This document shows positions 1 to 17,439 of a stretch of DNA of 64,000 nucleotides, piece after piece. The stretch lies in contig CM022670.1 of assembly GCA_012295275.1 (NCBI GenBank), positions 32,013,938-32,077,937 of the forward strand. The letters run 5' to 3'. Source of the DNA: Chrysomallon squamiferum. Taxonomy: Eukaryota; Mollusca; Gastropoda; Neomphalida; Peltospiridae. The first letter of the stretch is position 1. The number at the start of each line of letters is the position of its first letter. The notes under the pieces were generated by a model. The model did no database searches, was not told the DNA's origin, and saw only the letters and a list, made by a program, of their open reading frames with translations. A program made the translations under genes and the position numbers.

Positions 1-2735
<2,735 letters not shown>

Positions 2736-3659
2736 GCTGATCGCTTTTGTATTTTTAATGTCAGTCTGTGTATGAGAGTGTGTAAGTTACTGTGTCTAGG
2801 TATGAGAGACTGATCTAATTCACATAGCAGATCGCTTGGAATTAAGATGTTACTCTTTCAGTGTATTTTTAATGTCACCGTGCTAAATGATTTAATTCCT
2901 TTAATATCATATGTTATTGTTGTCATAGGCTTTGAACAAATTATATAAATTATTTGCCGATGCAGAGTTTTGTTACCACTCGTAGGTTAATGGGTTTATT
3001 CTGAAAAGCTAAGTTTATAATGACATATTTACGACCGTCGTATGATCATATTTGTTAAATAGGTCTGACCGCCTGTAGAGAAACGTGTATCAGTACAGAC
3101 AGATTCAAACGGATTTGTTTTACGACCAGGAATTACCTCTTATTGTGTTAGAAATAAAAATATATCTCTAAATTATGCTTAACCTTTATGTTTTGTTAGA
3201 TAAATTTCCTTTCTCGGTCTAATGTCATTATAATTTTATGAGTTCACGATTTCAAGCACGTGACATAATGTGATGTTCGGAGCTCAGAAAATAAAAACCA
3301 TATATCAAATCTACTTGGTCTGTTTATGTGATTCTTGTACAGGTTTTCAGTATGTCAAGTATCTATAAACTACTCTTTGTTTAACGACATCTCGGCTACC
3401 TTAAAGAGTCCTGATATGGTTATTGTGACACTTTATACATCATAGAAGAGTGAAAATAAAATACCTCTACAGTATAATCACAGAAGCTAACTGAAATGTA
3501 AATTTACGTAAGTGCTATCATTTTGGCTGATTAGGGCTTTCGAAGGCATGAAATCACTATATTAGCCGCGTCGGCTAAGAATTAAAAAATTCGAAGCAAC
3601 GAAACTTTCATATTTACTTTTTATTTAAAGAAGCATAGTTTTTCAAATAAGAATATCTT

Positions 3660-3930
3660 TTTCTCTGTCTCTCTCATTCTCTCTATCTATCTACCTACCT
3701 ATCATCCTATCTATGTAAATAATCTCTGTATATGTATTTATCTATATGTCTACCTACCTGTCTATCTATAATTATCTCTGTATAATCTGTCTAAATTCCT
3801 ATCTACCAACTTACCTTCCTGCCTGCCTACCTACCTACCTACCTATCTGTCTATCTGTCTGTCTGTCTGTCTATCTAACCTAATATTTATTTGTCTGTTT
3901 GCCTATCTGTCTCTGTCTATATATGTATAT
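3660..3930 (+). repeat. CTAT/CTGT/CTAC tetranucleotide repeat region
   Basis: Interrupted runs of CTAT, CTGT and CTAC with short unique breaks. Confidence 0.9.
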
Positions 3931-4334
3931 GTATTAGTAAACATCTAGTACATCTACGTATTTTGGTCTGACTTTGCTGATTCCACCGATTTCCATGAAA
4001 CAGGCTAAACAGATCACATCGCATTATGCTGATCTGATTGTTCCGTCATCATTGATTTCAGAATTTTGATGGCATGACATTGTCCTACTAAATGGAAATC
4101 GATTCACAAGCACTCTGAGACATGTTGTTTAATGTCTGATTTTGTAGGAACTATTAAATATTATTGAAACGCGCCAGGACTATAAACAAAACCGTGCGTA
4201 AAACCCTGTGGGAATTTTGTAGTTACCTAGACGAAGAGCTATACCGTGGACATGCGGAGTGCTAATTGTCGCGGATTACGAAAACCAACAGCAGAACTGG
4301 ATGCACCGACCCTTTTTCAATAGGTCGGTAAAAC

Positions 4335-4405
4335 TTGCAAAGATCACGTTACAATAGGACGCTAAATGTGGACATTGCAAAAATCACGTAATTACGCACG
4401 CTAAG
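4335..4405 (+). repeat. Two-copy imperfect 40-bp tandem duplication
   Basis: TTGCAAAGATCACGT (4335) and TTGCAAAAATCACGT (4375) start exactly 40 bp apart and both continue to CGCTAA. Just upstream, ACCGACC (4305-4311) and GGTCGGT (4323-4329) form a 7-bp stem with an 11-nt loop. Confidence 0.55.
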
Positions 4406-4670
4406 CGATGTGATTGTTGACAAAGCTTGCTTGACAATAGAACCCATTTAAAACATCTTTCTGCTAAAACGGCTCATCAATTATCGCCCGTCACTACATT
4501 TACGAACGGAGTATTTCTATGTGTCCATTGATAGAGCAAACTTTCCATAGAACTTTTAAATAAGCAATCTATTCACATTCTTTTGTACATTCTTTTAGAA
4601 ATAATTCTTTGTACATATAAACACACATTTATACATATCTACTACATGTTTGTGTGTATGTGTTTGTGCG

Positions 4671-4674
4671 TATA

Positions 4675-4722
<48 letters not shown>
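4671..4722 (+). repeat. (TG)n(TA)n and GTAT microsatellite
   Basis: A TG run followed by a TA run and TATG units. Confidence 0.9.
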
Positions 4723-5460
4723 CATAAATGGGGGAGATTTGTGAGTTTTTAAAAAATTATTTATATACGTTCTTATTCAATGTCTGATGGGGGATATAAA
4801 ACTGATTATTTTATTTACAAAATTTGTATCCACCTTTCTAACCAATGAAGACAAATGATTTTCTGAATATATAGATGCAGGAATTTTAATTCATTAAGAA
4901 TCGACACGAATATTTCTGTTACACCGACACCATTTCAAAGCAGGTTATCTCTGCAGTGAAATCCACACATTTATAGTACGTTAATACCAGTAAAATCGTT
5001 TTGACAACAAAAAATTTACATTCTAAAGCGGGCATATTCCATAGTTGCTTGGGAGAGTTTGTTAACTTTTCATATTTATTTGTTAAAACCGAGAACGAGG
5101 GCGTTGGTCGCTATGTCTGTGTGTTCCTGTATATACTCAGAGGTCCACGTGCTTTCAGTAATGAAGTTGTTTGTTCAACAGGTAGGAATACGTACAAATC
5201 AAACAAACGACTGGAGTACTTTTACACCTGCTACATGTCACCGGATCATGTTTGGTCATACATGTCTGGCTCGAGGGTGTTGCTGCGATAGTTGCTCTGA
5301 TAGGACTGTTTGAAAGAAACTCCATTAACAGTCGTAGAAACAAAAACATATACAAGTAGAGAGATATAGATATATGAATACAAAAAAAGTACATAAGTAT
5401 GCATGCAAGCACTGAGATACATATAGAGAGATTAATAGTTACGTATACGCATACATTCAT

Positions 5461-5491
<31 letters not shown>

Positions 5492-8400
5492 CATACAATT
5501 AACGTTTGTAAATCGCATACAATTAACAACAATCGATGGTTTTTTTTGTGTTTTTTCGGATAGAGTTTAAAATCTTTATTTATTAATTAAATTTAATTTA
5601 TTTATTTATCAACGTATATATATATAATGATTCTTGTGACAGACTTTAAGCATATTTCAGTTTTATTATATATGCTTCGTCATCTAGGATACAACAGTTT
5701 AAAATACTTATCCGTCTCCTCCCAAGAAATGAAATAAAAAGAAGGAATATATGTTTTCAGATGAAACGTAATATACACGTATACGAAATAACTTACTCAT
5801 TTCGTCGTGACACATATGACACAAAGCCCGGGGGTGGACAATAACAGTTTGTTTGTTTGGGTATTTAAACTGATGCTTAACATACTTCTGCGTTCTCGAA
5901 AATACCCAGCACAGAAAAGATAGGCTAAATTATACGGAAATATTTCTTGTGCGTGTCACGTAGGGCGAAAAAAGGTTAAGGAGTACCGTGTATAATCTGT
6001 TTATTCTGAAGTTATTTAATTTTTGCACGTTACGATTCTCTTATTTCTGCTTACAGATTTACTTTATAAATATTTTGAAAAGAAGAAAAATAGAAAATAA
6101 TTTATAAGTATATTTATACATTGATATGTTAATAATGATAATGATGATGATGATAATGCTTAGTCCTTTTTTCTTCTTATAACTAATGTCGTTTGTTATT
6201 GTTGATCATGAACTTCTTCATCAGCAGCTTCGTCGTCTTCACTGGTTTCGTCTTCATCATCATCGTTTTCTTCTTATTATTATTATTATCATTATTATAA
6301 TGAAAATGTACAAACAGTACATATTTAACATAAATTACCCATCTCCAAGGACAAATTGATATGTAATATTCATTCAGATCCGTATACTTATTGTGTACGG
6401 TGAAAACACTCGATCCCGTCACGGGATCCCTTTGCGGGGGAGGATGTCTTGTGTGTAACGGTTTCAGCTGTATTCACTGGAAAAATAATAATAATAAAGG
6501 GAATTCATCTGTTTTGATCAGTCATGTGATTCCGTATGAATAACAGGTTTTTTTCCATCACGTTATTGCTTACGACAAAACGACGAGCGATGCGGAGAGA
6601 CAAAAAAGAGATTTCCACCCACTGATTTGGGAAAAAGATCTTTTTTAGGTTACTGAGGGCGCCTTTATAGATAACCTTACGTTGCCGAGACTTGTCAAAT
6701 TCAGAATGTCGAGTATTTAGCGGTTCTTTATTATTATCTTTAAAATTATTTTTGTATCATAGTATTAAAGAAAACAGGCTTGAAGCACGACTGGCCACAA
6801 GATCAGTCCTTCTCGCTGACGTTTTCAACCAGTACCTCACGACGTTACTGTGCTGTGTATGGGAAGGTTAGGCAACGTTGTTGCTAATCAGTGTGATACA
6901 AAAACTATACGTCTGACCCCTTTAATAAAAAAAAAATATTGAGTCAAAATTCTGTCCTATGTTCGCTTTTGCCTCGAACAAGCAAAACATCGCATAGAAA
7001 ACAATTAGATTAAAAAATTCGCTAAAGATAGAATTGTCTACGTTTCCTCAAACACGTAATTTACATTGCTATTTGATGAATCCACAAAACTTTTATCTTA
7101 GAGGATCACAGAACATTAGCGGCGAACAATCACTAAATTAAATCTAATTTTATTTTGGCAAATATCAAAAACATCAGAATGATATTGCATTTTAACTTTT
7201 ATAACTTTTATATGATTATGCAATTATACAAAGTTTCCGTCTCGTCGATAATATGTAAATTGTGTCATTACAAACAGGTAAATCTCTATATGATAACATT
7301 TTATTTAATATATACACGTATATATGTATATTTATCACTGTTAATGTTATTCATATTAATGTATGGTCAATCTTATACACATTAATGTACGATTATTTCA
7401 TTCATATATACCTGTTTCTAATGACATTATTTGCACATTATCTACAAGACGAATAGTATATAAATGTTCTATTCTTGGATTTTATAGAAACAGGATTTTA
7501 ATGAAAACAGCATAACGAATTAAAATTTTCAAACATTTATCTATGGATGTGCTATCTATAGATATATATGTAGATGTGTGAGTGTATATAACTTTTTAAT
7601 CTTTCCCTTTTTCTTTTTAATTTTTGCTATTGAGACTCACTCAGTGTTTTTCTGAATAAGAATATACATTTTTTACAGAAAAACACTATTATTTTTCTTC
7701 ATTTTTCTATCTTTTTTGTTTTCTTTCTTTCTTTCTTTCTTTCATTCATTCATTCTTTCTTTCTTTCTTTTGTTAGTTGTTTTTCTTCTTCTTCAAACAT
7801 TCATTTCGCAAAACATTATAAATATAAACGTACATGTATCGAATTACTTCTAAGTTTACTGGAACAATTTATTTGATAAATATATAGGTATACATACGTA
7901 CCATTATATACATATATGGCATGTTCATACATACATACGATGTACGTATGTACGTCAGTATAAAGACATACATATAAATGTATATAGACACAAACCTGCA
8001 AACACACACGTACAAACACAGAAACACATTAACTAATGTCATAAACAGTAAACAATATACATGTTTTGCAGGTCAAACGGAACGGGTACTGAGAAGTACA
8101 CTTTCACCTGTCGGTTATCGGCCGACTAGAAGACACAGAAGGCACACACTGTGAATGACCTGATCAGTCCACTCTCAGGAGTGTCCCACCTCTGCAGGAA
8201 ATAATTTCTTACGTATCTAGTTATAAAATTAATAGTGCCCATAGGGGGTGTCTTTACGACATCTAGCATCTGCTTTGTACGGAGCACATGAAAATAGTGT
8301 GGTTTTGGGACGTACAGTAAAACACTGAAACGTACTTACGTTTATGACATTTTCAGTACGATTAAAGAAAGTGTAACTCTTGAAAAAAAAGAAGTTAACA

Positions 8401-9005
8401 GTTTGTAACTGAGTCAAAATAAGTCTGTTATTATAGTCGACAGTATTCAGATCAAAGAAAAGTTTTAATATAGACTATATGTATATGTGTATGTATGTTT
8501 GTATGTGTTTATGTATGAGTGCATGTATGTGTGTGTGTGTGTGTGTGTGTGTATTAATGTATGTCTATGTTTCATATGTGTGTGTGTGTCTGCTGCTTTT
8601 ATGAGTGTGGGTGTATCTGACTATGTTTTAAATATTTTATTTCATTATATAAACCACACGCACACACACACAGAAAGAGAAAAACACTCGATACTCTTAG
8701 TTACATGGATAATAAAATATGTAAATCATATTGTCAAAAATAAGTAAATACCCAAATGATAAACATTCATAAACATCAGTGTACGTTAACGACAAGTTAT
8801 CACATTCATATCTATCCATTTCTATTTTTAACTCCGTGAACATTACTTACACATGATCCACGAGGCTGTAAATATAAATATGAAACAAAAGTTCACGTGC
8901 ACTACTGAGATGTCTGGGGCAATAAAAGACAGCTTTGGGATTCAGCGCCAGGCAATTCTCAATGATGTTGTTGTGGATGTTAATGTTGACTTTGCCTTGT
9001 ATAAT

Positions 9006-9008
<3 letters not shown>

Positions 9009-9100
<92 letters not shown>
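9009..9100 (+). repeat. (TC)n microsatellite
   Basis: About 92 bp of TC with one TTT interruption near the right end. Repetitive Leu-Ser and Arg-Glu frames across it are artefacts. Confidence 0.98.
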
Positions 9101-9910
9101 GCACTTTCACTGTGAAATTATTAAAAACAATTTTTTATTAATCTATGTTCATTTAAACCAGACTAAGTTAAAAGAATTAATGAAACATTTATCCTTATTA
9201 AGCCTGTTTTTGAATTAGTATTAACATTTATACATCTCTGAATGTAACGTAAAAAGCTGGTGAAACAAATAATCATTTTGCTTGTACCGATTTACGAGTG
9301 ATCTCTCTTGAAATTATTGATTAGCTGAAGCTTTCGGCTATAGGTGTCGCCACGTTAACCGTGACATCAAAATTATACCAGCGTAATCGATTGCGGATAG
9401 AACGAGAAGAAAAACAAGATCGGAGCAGCATTCAGTTGAACAACAATCCGACTTTTCAAACTTCGTGTTTTCTTAGCGGCTAGAATGATTTTCTTCTCTG
9501 TTACACGGATAGTTACAAAAGGAGGCTTATAACTGAGATTTAAGTTGGTTTTTTCTTTCTTTTCAATCTCTCTTTTTTCTTTCTTTCTTTTTTTCTTCTT
9601 TTTTTTTTCTCTCCCCCTTCTTTTCCACAAAGAAATGTATTTCTCTGGCGCAAAACTGCTTGGTTCTTAAACAATATGCAGTGCTCGCTTGAGTTTCTTT
9701 TTTCTTTTTTCTTTTTATTATTATTGTGATTTTTTGTTTCACCCTGTAATCAATTTTTCAGTGATGGGTCAAAGATATTTATTTTATTTTATTTTATTTT
9801 TATTTCTATTTTTCTCCCAATTTTATAAATACATCAGGATAAAATGTATAATATTAAAATAGTTTCATTCCAGTGTTCGTCTTGGAAATATGTTTTTAAT
9901 TCCTTTTTAA

Positions 9911-9925
9911 ATTATTATTATTATG

Positions 9926-9976
<51 letters not shown>
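9911..9976 (+). repeat. (ATT)n microsatellite
   Basis: ATT triplets with one interruption (TTATGATTA). Confidence 0.97.
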
Positions 9977-9978
<2 letters not shown>

Positions 9979-12546
9979 AAACGTTTTAAATATTATTTCA
10001 TTTGAAAAAAAAAGAGGCTATTCTCTTGATAACAGCATGGTAATAAGTTTTATCAGTAACCCCGTATCTTTTCTCCCGAATGAATAAACAAATATTATCT
10101 GTCAAAAACTGACTCGGTTATAATATATCACTTTTGATTATATACAGAATGGCTTTCGTTCATAATAGTATATTCACTGTCATGAGCATATGGTGAATTT
10201 TGGGTGGTTTAGTAGGCTGACAGTAGTTGATTTCCTCGAACTTTTACAGAGATAAAGACACACAAGTAACAATTTCTAATTGTTTTTCACAAATTTGTGC
10301 CAGTGTTTTGTCAGAATTTGAGTGGTACATTCATGTTCATTACGGTTACCCTGAAAAGTGTTTCTGGTTCTCCGCGAATTTATTTTTAAAAAAATGTTTT
10401 AATGAGTAGCTAAGTGTTCATTAATAATTGTTTCCAGTTATAAACGATATCTATGTCAGCAAGATTGAAAGTTAAATTATAGTCTGTGAGAGAGACAGAT
10501 ACAGACATACATTTCAGTGTTTTGAGACTGGGAAGTAATCGCCAGTGATTATCCATTCTGTTATTTCATACAAAAACAGATTTATGCGTCTGGCTCTGTA
10601 TAAAGTATTGCAGTGATAGATCTGAGATAATGATTTTAAAATAGATGTAAGTAAGATAGGCGATCTAGATATTCTTTTCAAGATAATGGATGTATATTTA
10701 TGTCTGTTCGTTTATGTGATATATACCTGTGTGTTCCTTTGAATGTGTATGTTTGTATATGTGTAATTGTAAATTTTTGTGTTTGTATTGGTTTTGAAAT
10801 GTATGTCCGTATGTATATAAATAAGCGCTTTTGTAGGCATGATAGGCAAGTGTGTTTGTGTATGTATTTGTTACATATGCAAGTACGTGTATATAGATGT
10901 CTGTAATAAACTGAATAAATATGATTATTTTATTCGTGAATAATCATAAACGTACTTGCTTCATAAATATTTTTAGGTAAATAGACGTATTTACGGACAT
11001 GCAGATTCACCTGTAGATGAATGACAGACGGAAAAAATTCAGGACCGGCTGGATTACAAAAAGAAAAATGAATGAATGATGTCGCTATGAAAAAACACAC
11101 ATCCTGTGAATTCAAAACGCGTGTCATTTCTGATAAATATCTTTACGTTCCGCAGTCTTATTCGTGTCGAAAGAAAAAAACTTTACAAATTATAGCTTCT
11201 AAACTTATTGCTGTTATTAGTCTTGTGTTGGTATGCACCGTTTCATATAATACATATGGGGGGAAAAAACAAGGAAAAAAAAGGTTTTCTTGTTTTCGTC
11301 TACCTCTGTGTGACTGTTTTACGATGCGCTGGTGCGTGTTTACTCACATATTTACATTTTTTCTCATGCTGATTATGTGATTATGACATCTACATAACAA
11401 AGAAACAAACAGATCGTGCCGATTTGTTTATACAAAAGTCATAACTGCAGTACTTCGGAGTTGCTTCCCTTAACACATATATTTCGAAGTTTGATATCGA
11501 TCGATTGTTATTGAACTGGAATGCAGTAAAACGTTGATATGCATTTCTTCTACAATTTTACCTTTATTTTTACTCCTTCTTGTTCTTATTAAAAGAAACT
11601 AAAATACTTTCTTTTAAATAATAAAAATAAAAGAATAAGAGGGTGTATGCTGATAAAGTTCTGATTTCATGACTAAAACGCCAAAGGCAGTGAAAAGTCT
11701 AAAGTTTCATATTTTTGGAAATATTTTTTAGCAAAAAAAAAAAAAATAATAATAAAAATTCAAAGTTTTGTATTAAAATAATAAAAAAAAAAAAAAAAAC
11801 TATAGCAAATATTATAGCAATAACGGTATTATTAAAAGTTATGGATAAGAGTGTAAAGCCAGCTAAACATTATTAAACATTACCATGCGTACTGAGTATA
11901 TACATATACTTTTCTAATATTGTTCTCCTGTGAGCAGGTGCTGTAATAACAAAAGCTGTGGTATGTGCTGTTATATTTTCTTAAAACTGTTATAAATCAC
12001 TTTTGTGTCTGCCAATCGAAAGTAATGGAAGCAGATGGTTTATTCTTTTAACATTCAACATCCAGAGTCGCTTTGACCGTGTAACTGAAACGAAATACAT
12101 GTAGTGATTTACACAGAGATACTGAGCGTTAAACAATTAGTTCTTTCATTCCGTTCTATGTGTGGTATTGATATTAGTCAGTCACTTATGTAATATTCCC
12201 TTCAGTGCACTTACAACACATTCTCTGTCGAGTTTATTCAAGAATGTTTCTATATGAATATGCGCTTGTTCGTATATATCGATGCAAGTGCATAGTCATA
12301 TCCAGCTTTTTTCTATTAAGAAAACAGACGTGAACATAAATTTACACAGGACTCACATTACATGTGTGTGTGTGTTTATTATATACATGCAAACTGTAGT
12401 TTCCCTGTGTAATTCTTATAACAATTATAACCGTTTATTTACAGCAGTCATAATATATTTAGAATATGTAGATAAAATCATAATATATTTAGAATATAAA
12501 GACAAAAACACTCATTATTGTAGTTCGCAATATACATGACAGCATT

Positions 12547-12745
12547 CATATGTATATATACATACATACATACATATATATATGCAAACATACATACATA
12601 CACACATACATACACACATACATACATACATACGTAATACATACATATATATATATACATAAATGCATACATACAAAATATATATATATAAATACATGCT
12701 TACGTACACAATACATACATACATACATACATATATACATATAAG
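12547..12745 (+). repeat. CATA/TA tetranucleotide repeat region
   Basis: CATA units mixed with TATA runs. Several overlapping Tyr/Thr/His/Ile or Met/Tyr/Val/Cys frames here come only from the repeat. Confidence 0.95.
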
Positions 12746-15592
12746 CATGCTTACGTAGATACACACCTACGCACAGACAGACAATTATTAATAAGTAATT
12801 AATTATGAAAGTAAATATTATCTCAACAATAAAAAATAATAATAATAATAATAAAAACATATGATATTCTTACATTAATACAAACACGAAAGTAAAAAGG
12901 TGTCTTTATTCAAAATAAAAACACTGGCGGGTATAGCTGAAATACAAACTGTATACATATATATGGCAAACTGTAAATTTAGGCTTTATTCCTTCTGAAA
13001 TATTTTCAAAACAATATATTTACATTACTATGTACAGAATATATATAATGCATAGGAGAGTATATTATTCACTGTGAGTGTAGATTTGAACTGATTTTTA
13101 TTTATCATTATTAGTATTATTATTAGGAGTAAAAGTAGTAAAAGTAGTAGTAGTAGTTGTTGTTGTTGTTGTTGTTGTAGTAGTAGTAGTATAAGTTGAA
13201 GTAGTAGCAATATAAAACATACAGCTAGCTACACGTTTTCTCCCCTATAACTTAGCTAAATACTTGAGATATAAAAAGACTGCCCTAAATTTCAGTATCA
13301 GTGTTAAAGTGAATCGGTTGACAGTAATCACGATTCAATGTATTTCATTTTTAAAAACATTTGCCCGTAATTACCATCTTTTGGCCTTGTTCAAACTGTC
13401 ATAGCAACGCATTCGACTTGAATTGCATGGACGTCAACAAGCCATATTTTAGCGGCTAATTTTATTGCAAGAGTACTATTTATCTCGCTTTCCTAGGTAA
13501 TCCAGCGGAACTAAAGATGAGTTAAGAACTAAATGGGCAGTTTTTGTAACCGTATTATGATGCATTGCATAGTGGAGAGGGTATCGCTGAATGTGTACTG
13601 TACGTGTATAGACGCTGCGCGAATATGTCCCCGAGCAGCACAGTGTCATTGCTCGCCCACCGTTAACTCCTTCTTTTTTTCCTTGACTTTTTTTTTTGTA
13701 CTAGTCTGACACTTATCCCGTGGCCGGAAATCAGAAAAACCCTATAGAAAAAATTGTGTTGAAGGCGTTACGCCAATTCGGGTGCGCAGTTTAATCCATT
13801 TTTCTTTTTCTCGGCGTCAGCAGAAAATGCTGAGACGGAAATTTTTGAAGGACCGGCAATGACTTAATACAGGTAAAAAGTATACACACCTGTGGACCGA
13901 CTTACCTGTCTTATTCACACAACGAGTAAGATATACACAGCTCAGCGCTGACATTCAGTTCAGTGACGCAAAGCATTTCCGCACGAGATCACTGAAACGA
14001 CAAATAAGAATAATGCATTACAGCCAGCCTCACTGTCAGACACCACCCTTTTTCAGGACCATGGCTAAGTGTGCTGTCTTGGGCAGGAGTCTGTTATCAA
14101 GATGTATTAAAAAATAAAAAATAACAACAAGAATAACAAGAAGAACAACTGCAGTAACAATAATGATGATGATGATTTTATTAAACAATTTCTTAATAAT
14201 CGTAAAACTGATGTTGATGTTGATAAATAAATAATATAATCGGCTTAATTTGATGAGATTAACTGGTCAGTAAAAAATAAATATTACCCGTCTTTTTCTG
14301 TTATATTCACATAAATTTAAGTAGACGTTTGTGTCTTGCTGAAAAGTTACTATATACACGACCAGTAGTTAATTTATATATATATATGTATGTATGTATT
14401 TAGGTAAATATATATATTATTATGTCTTTGGCAGATATTACTTATAGGTGTCTAAGGCATATAAGTAGATATGTGTGTGTGTATGTGTGTGTAATGTAAA
14501 GGTCTGTGAAATTGTTTGTGGTATATACATATAGGTATATCACTGTTGGATACAATTTTAATAAAATAGCATATCTCTTGTACATACGTGACTTTGAATA
14601 CGTATGCACATTCTTATAAACGTTCTTCATACTTAAAATTATTTTAAGAATGTATACATATTACTAATATATATATCCGGTTACACATGAGTGTTTTTTT
14701 GTTCATCTTAATAGCCCACTACTATGATATTCATTACATAATCTTTTTTTCTTTCTTTTTTATATAACTATATATTTACTTCTTTTAATATGTTCATACG
14801 TCATTCAGTAGTATATATAATGCTTCCTATAAAAAAAAAAAAATGTTGTTAGTCAGATAAACGAATAGGACTGGCGAATTGTGATGGTTGACTGACATAA
14901 TCGTTATTCGTTTTACTGCAGTGTGCCTGATCTTATAAAATATACGAAACGTGTTGTGTACATGTTAATCAGCATGTCTGTTTTCTTGTTTTAAACACAC
15001 ATAGACATCCAACTTATCATTAAGTCGTCTGATAGTTCTTGTTCTCTTGTGTTTTCTTCGGCTGAAACATCTGAAAATATTATGGTATATTTACATCCAC
15101 GAACACACATTAAGGTGCCAAGATCTACAAGTTTTAGTAAGTGCACGAGTTATTTGCGTCACACCTACAAAAGTCTTGGCTCATCATGCGGGTTAAATAT
15201 ATCATCGGTCTGGATTAAACCCGTGGGAAGAACTCAACTAGCAAGTAATAATAACCTAGTTTTAGTCAGCGCACTGCCTCAGTGCTGATAACTAGGCACG
15301 GAGAACTGTTTGTTTGTTTATTCGTCAAATGATAAACTTCCTGGTTTTTCAATAAGACCTAACAGTTACCAACATTCTGGAGAAGTTTTGTGTTGCGCTT
15401 TTAAAACTGGACTTTGCTCTTGTACTTTTGACTTTCGTTATCGTTTGATTTTCCAGAGTATGCTGAGGAAGTTTTTTTGGGGGAGAGGTATGGTTGAGAG
15501 TCGTGTAATAAATATTAAACTGGCTATCTGACTGCACATTTGTAACTACAAACTGTGGTGCAGGATAGGTGATAAATTTTCCCTTTAATACG

Positions 15593-15600
15593 TGACGTCA
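15593..15600. promoter_or_regulatory. Isolated perfect CRE (TGACGTCA)
   Basis: A palindromic CRE octamer in unremarkable sequence. It is one of four exact copies found in the window; the others are at 33360, 54129 and 59174. Confidence 0.25.
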
Positions 15601-15810
15601 GCCAAAGGATAATTGGAAAAACATTTAAGAAAACCACAGAAACATGTGAGAAAGTAAATTTCGTTTTAGAACATTTTCCTTACATCGTAATATTAATATT
15701 TCACGGATAACTGTTCAGTGATTAGATGGTTTCATGAAGGATGTGGAATTTATGGGTGAATGAATTAGGGACTATTAAAAGCTTTATCCTACACGTCTAC
15801 TATAAAATCT

Positions 15811-15976
<166 letters not shown>

Positions 15977-16220
15977 AACAACCAGAATCACGATATAGTA
16001 ACAACGACCTCCCCCTTGGAACACACTAACCCATGTGAAAAACCTAGTGAATCCTGCCCTGACGTACTTAAAAAAACACTGGCTGATTTTCAGTGTATTT
16101 CTAGAAACGATAAGTGAAGGACGAACGAAGGTTCACTTAGAAATTAGATAAAACGAACGAAATAGCAATCAACCGTATACCAGTTAAAATAATAAGGCTC
16201 ATTTAGTTAGATGTAGATAT

Positions 16221-16300
16221 GGGATATATATAGTCTAATGGTAGAGCGCTTGCTTTAGGGGCGATAGGTCGTAAGCTCTGTTTCTAAGCTGTGGGAATTA
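16221..16300 (+). repeat. Degenerate tRNA-like sequence (tRNA pseudogene or SINE head)
   Basis: The sequence from GGGATAT through TAGTCTAATGGTAGAGCGC (16231-16249) resembles the 5' half and A box of a tRNA such as tRNA-Ala. The anticodon arm is altered, and the B-box region (AGGTCGTAAGCTC, near 16266) departs clearly from GGTTCGANTCC. The T arm does not pair well, so this is not a working tRNA. No 3' tail or target-site duplication was identified. Confidence 0.45.
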
Positions 16301-17439
16301 TAAAAAGTAGTGCTGGGAAAATATGAAAAATGGTAGCGAAATCCTTCTAGACGTGTAAGATTATAAGTTATTTTGCTAGCAGTACTGACATTATTTTGTT
16401 TATGGAAAGTATTTGTTAAAGGCAACAATAATAGTAATTTAAAAACATCCCCAAACAAGCTAACAATATTTTAATTATGCATTACACAGGTGGTAATTCG
16501 CGTGTATTCTGATCTCGACGGCGCGGTGGGTTGGGGATCGCATCCCCGTTCAGCTCTGTCCTGATACAACACAGCTAAACGATCAATTCTTTCAACTTTA
16601 TCTAAGACCTGAGACCATCCTGGACCATGTGTGTTTAACGAGACGTGCTTCGCTACTCTTTGCTTTAACTAGAAAGTTAAATTTACAGACAAACAAGCTA
16701 TTCGGCTGGTGCAGTTTGAGATCACAGTCACTTAAATGAACTATTAACATTATTTGTTCTAGCAAATGAAATATAACCTAGTATACTGAAAGCTTAATTT
16801 TAGATAACATTAAGAATTTTAAATTATTTCGTGAATGCACAGAAAAAAGGTGTACAACAGTTACATACGCATATAAAATGAAAACAATAATTTAAAAGCT
16901 TTTTTCCTTTACGGTTTTTGACATAATGTTATTTCAGTGGTTTAGTTGTTTTTCCGTTCTCACCAGAGTCCCTTGGCAGGTTTATCAAGGTTGTCGTATA
17001 TGCTTGCTGCTACTCGATGAGGAGAGGTTATCATCGTATCTGGTTTATTTTCTTATAATTCTCATGTAAATTAAAATAATAACTGTTAAAATCTGCTGAT
17101 ATAATTAAAGATAATTTGATGTATTTTTCTTTTCATACAGTTAAATTAAATTCTTTGCTTCTTATTAGTATATAACATAATTACCTCATGCAATTAATTC
17201 ACAAAAATCTTTCGGATATATTTTGTGCTGCTAAGAAATTATTTTATTATCGGAATTACTTTGCAGTGCACCCGTTATGTTGTATTTTATGTCTGATTAA
17301 TCGGATGACCGTTTCAAACTGCTTTGGGGCCTCACGTGTAAGTGTTTCGCTTCAACGTGATACAGTCTTTACATTCTGTGTTAGGCAATTTCTAAACTTT
17401 TTATTAAGCAAGCCTAATTGTTTTTCTGCTCATCTGACC

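Larger units (their letters stand above)
9101..15810. other. Gene-free sequence with microsatellites
   Basis: AT-rich and T-rich runs dominate. A GC-richer unique block at about 13450-14060 and another at about 15040-15300 have no recognised content; the second includes CGTGGGAA (15222-15229), a CSL-type match. No coding signal was found. Confidence 0.65.
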
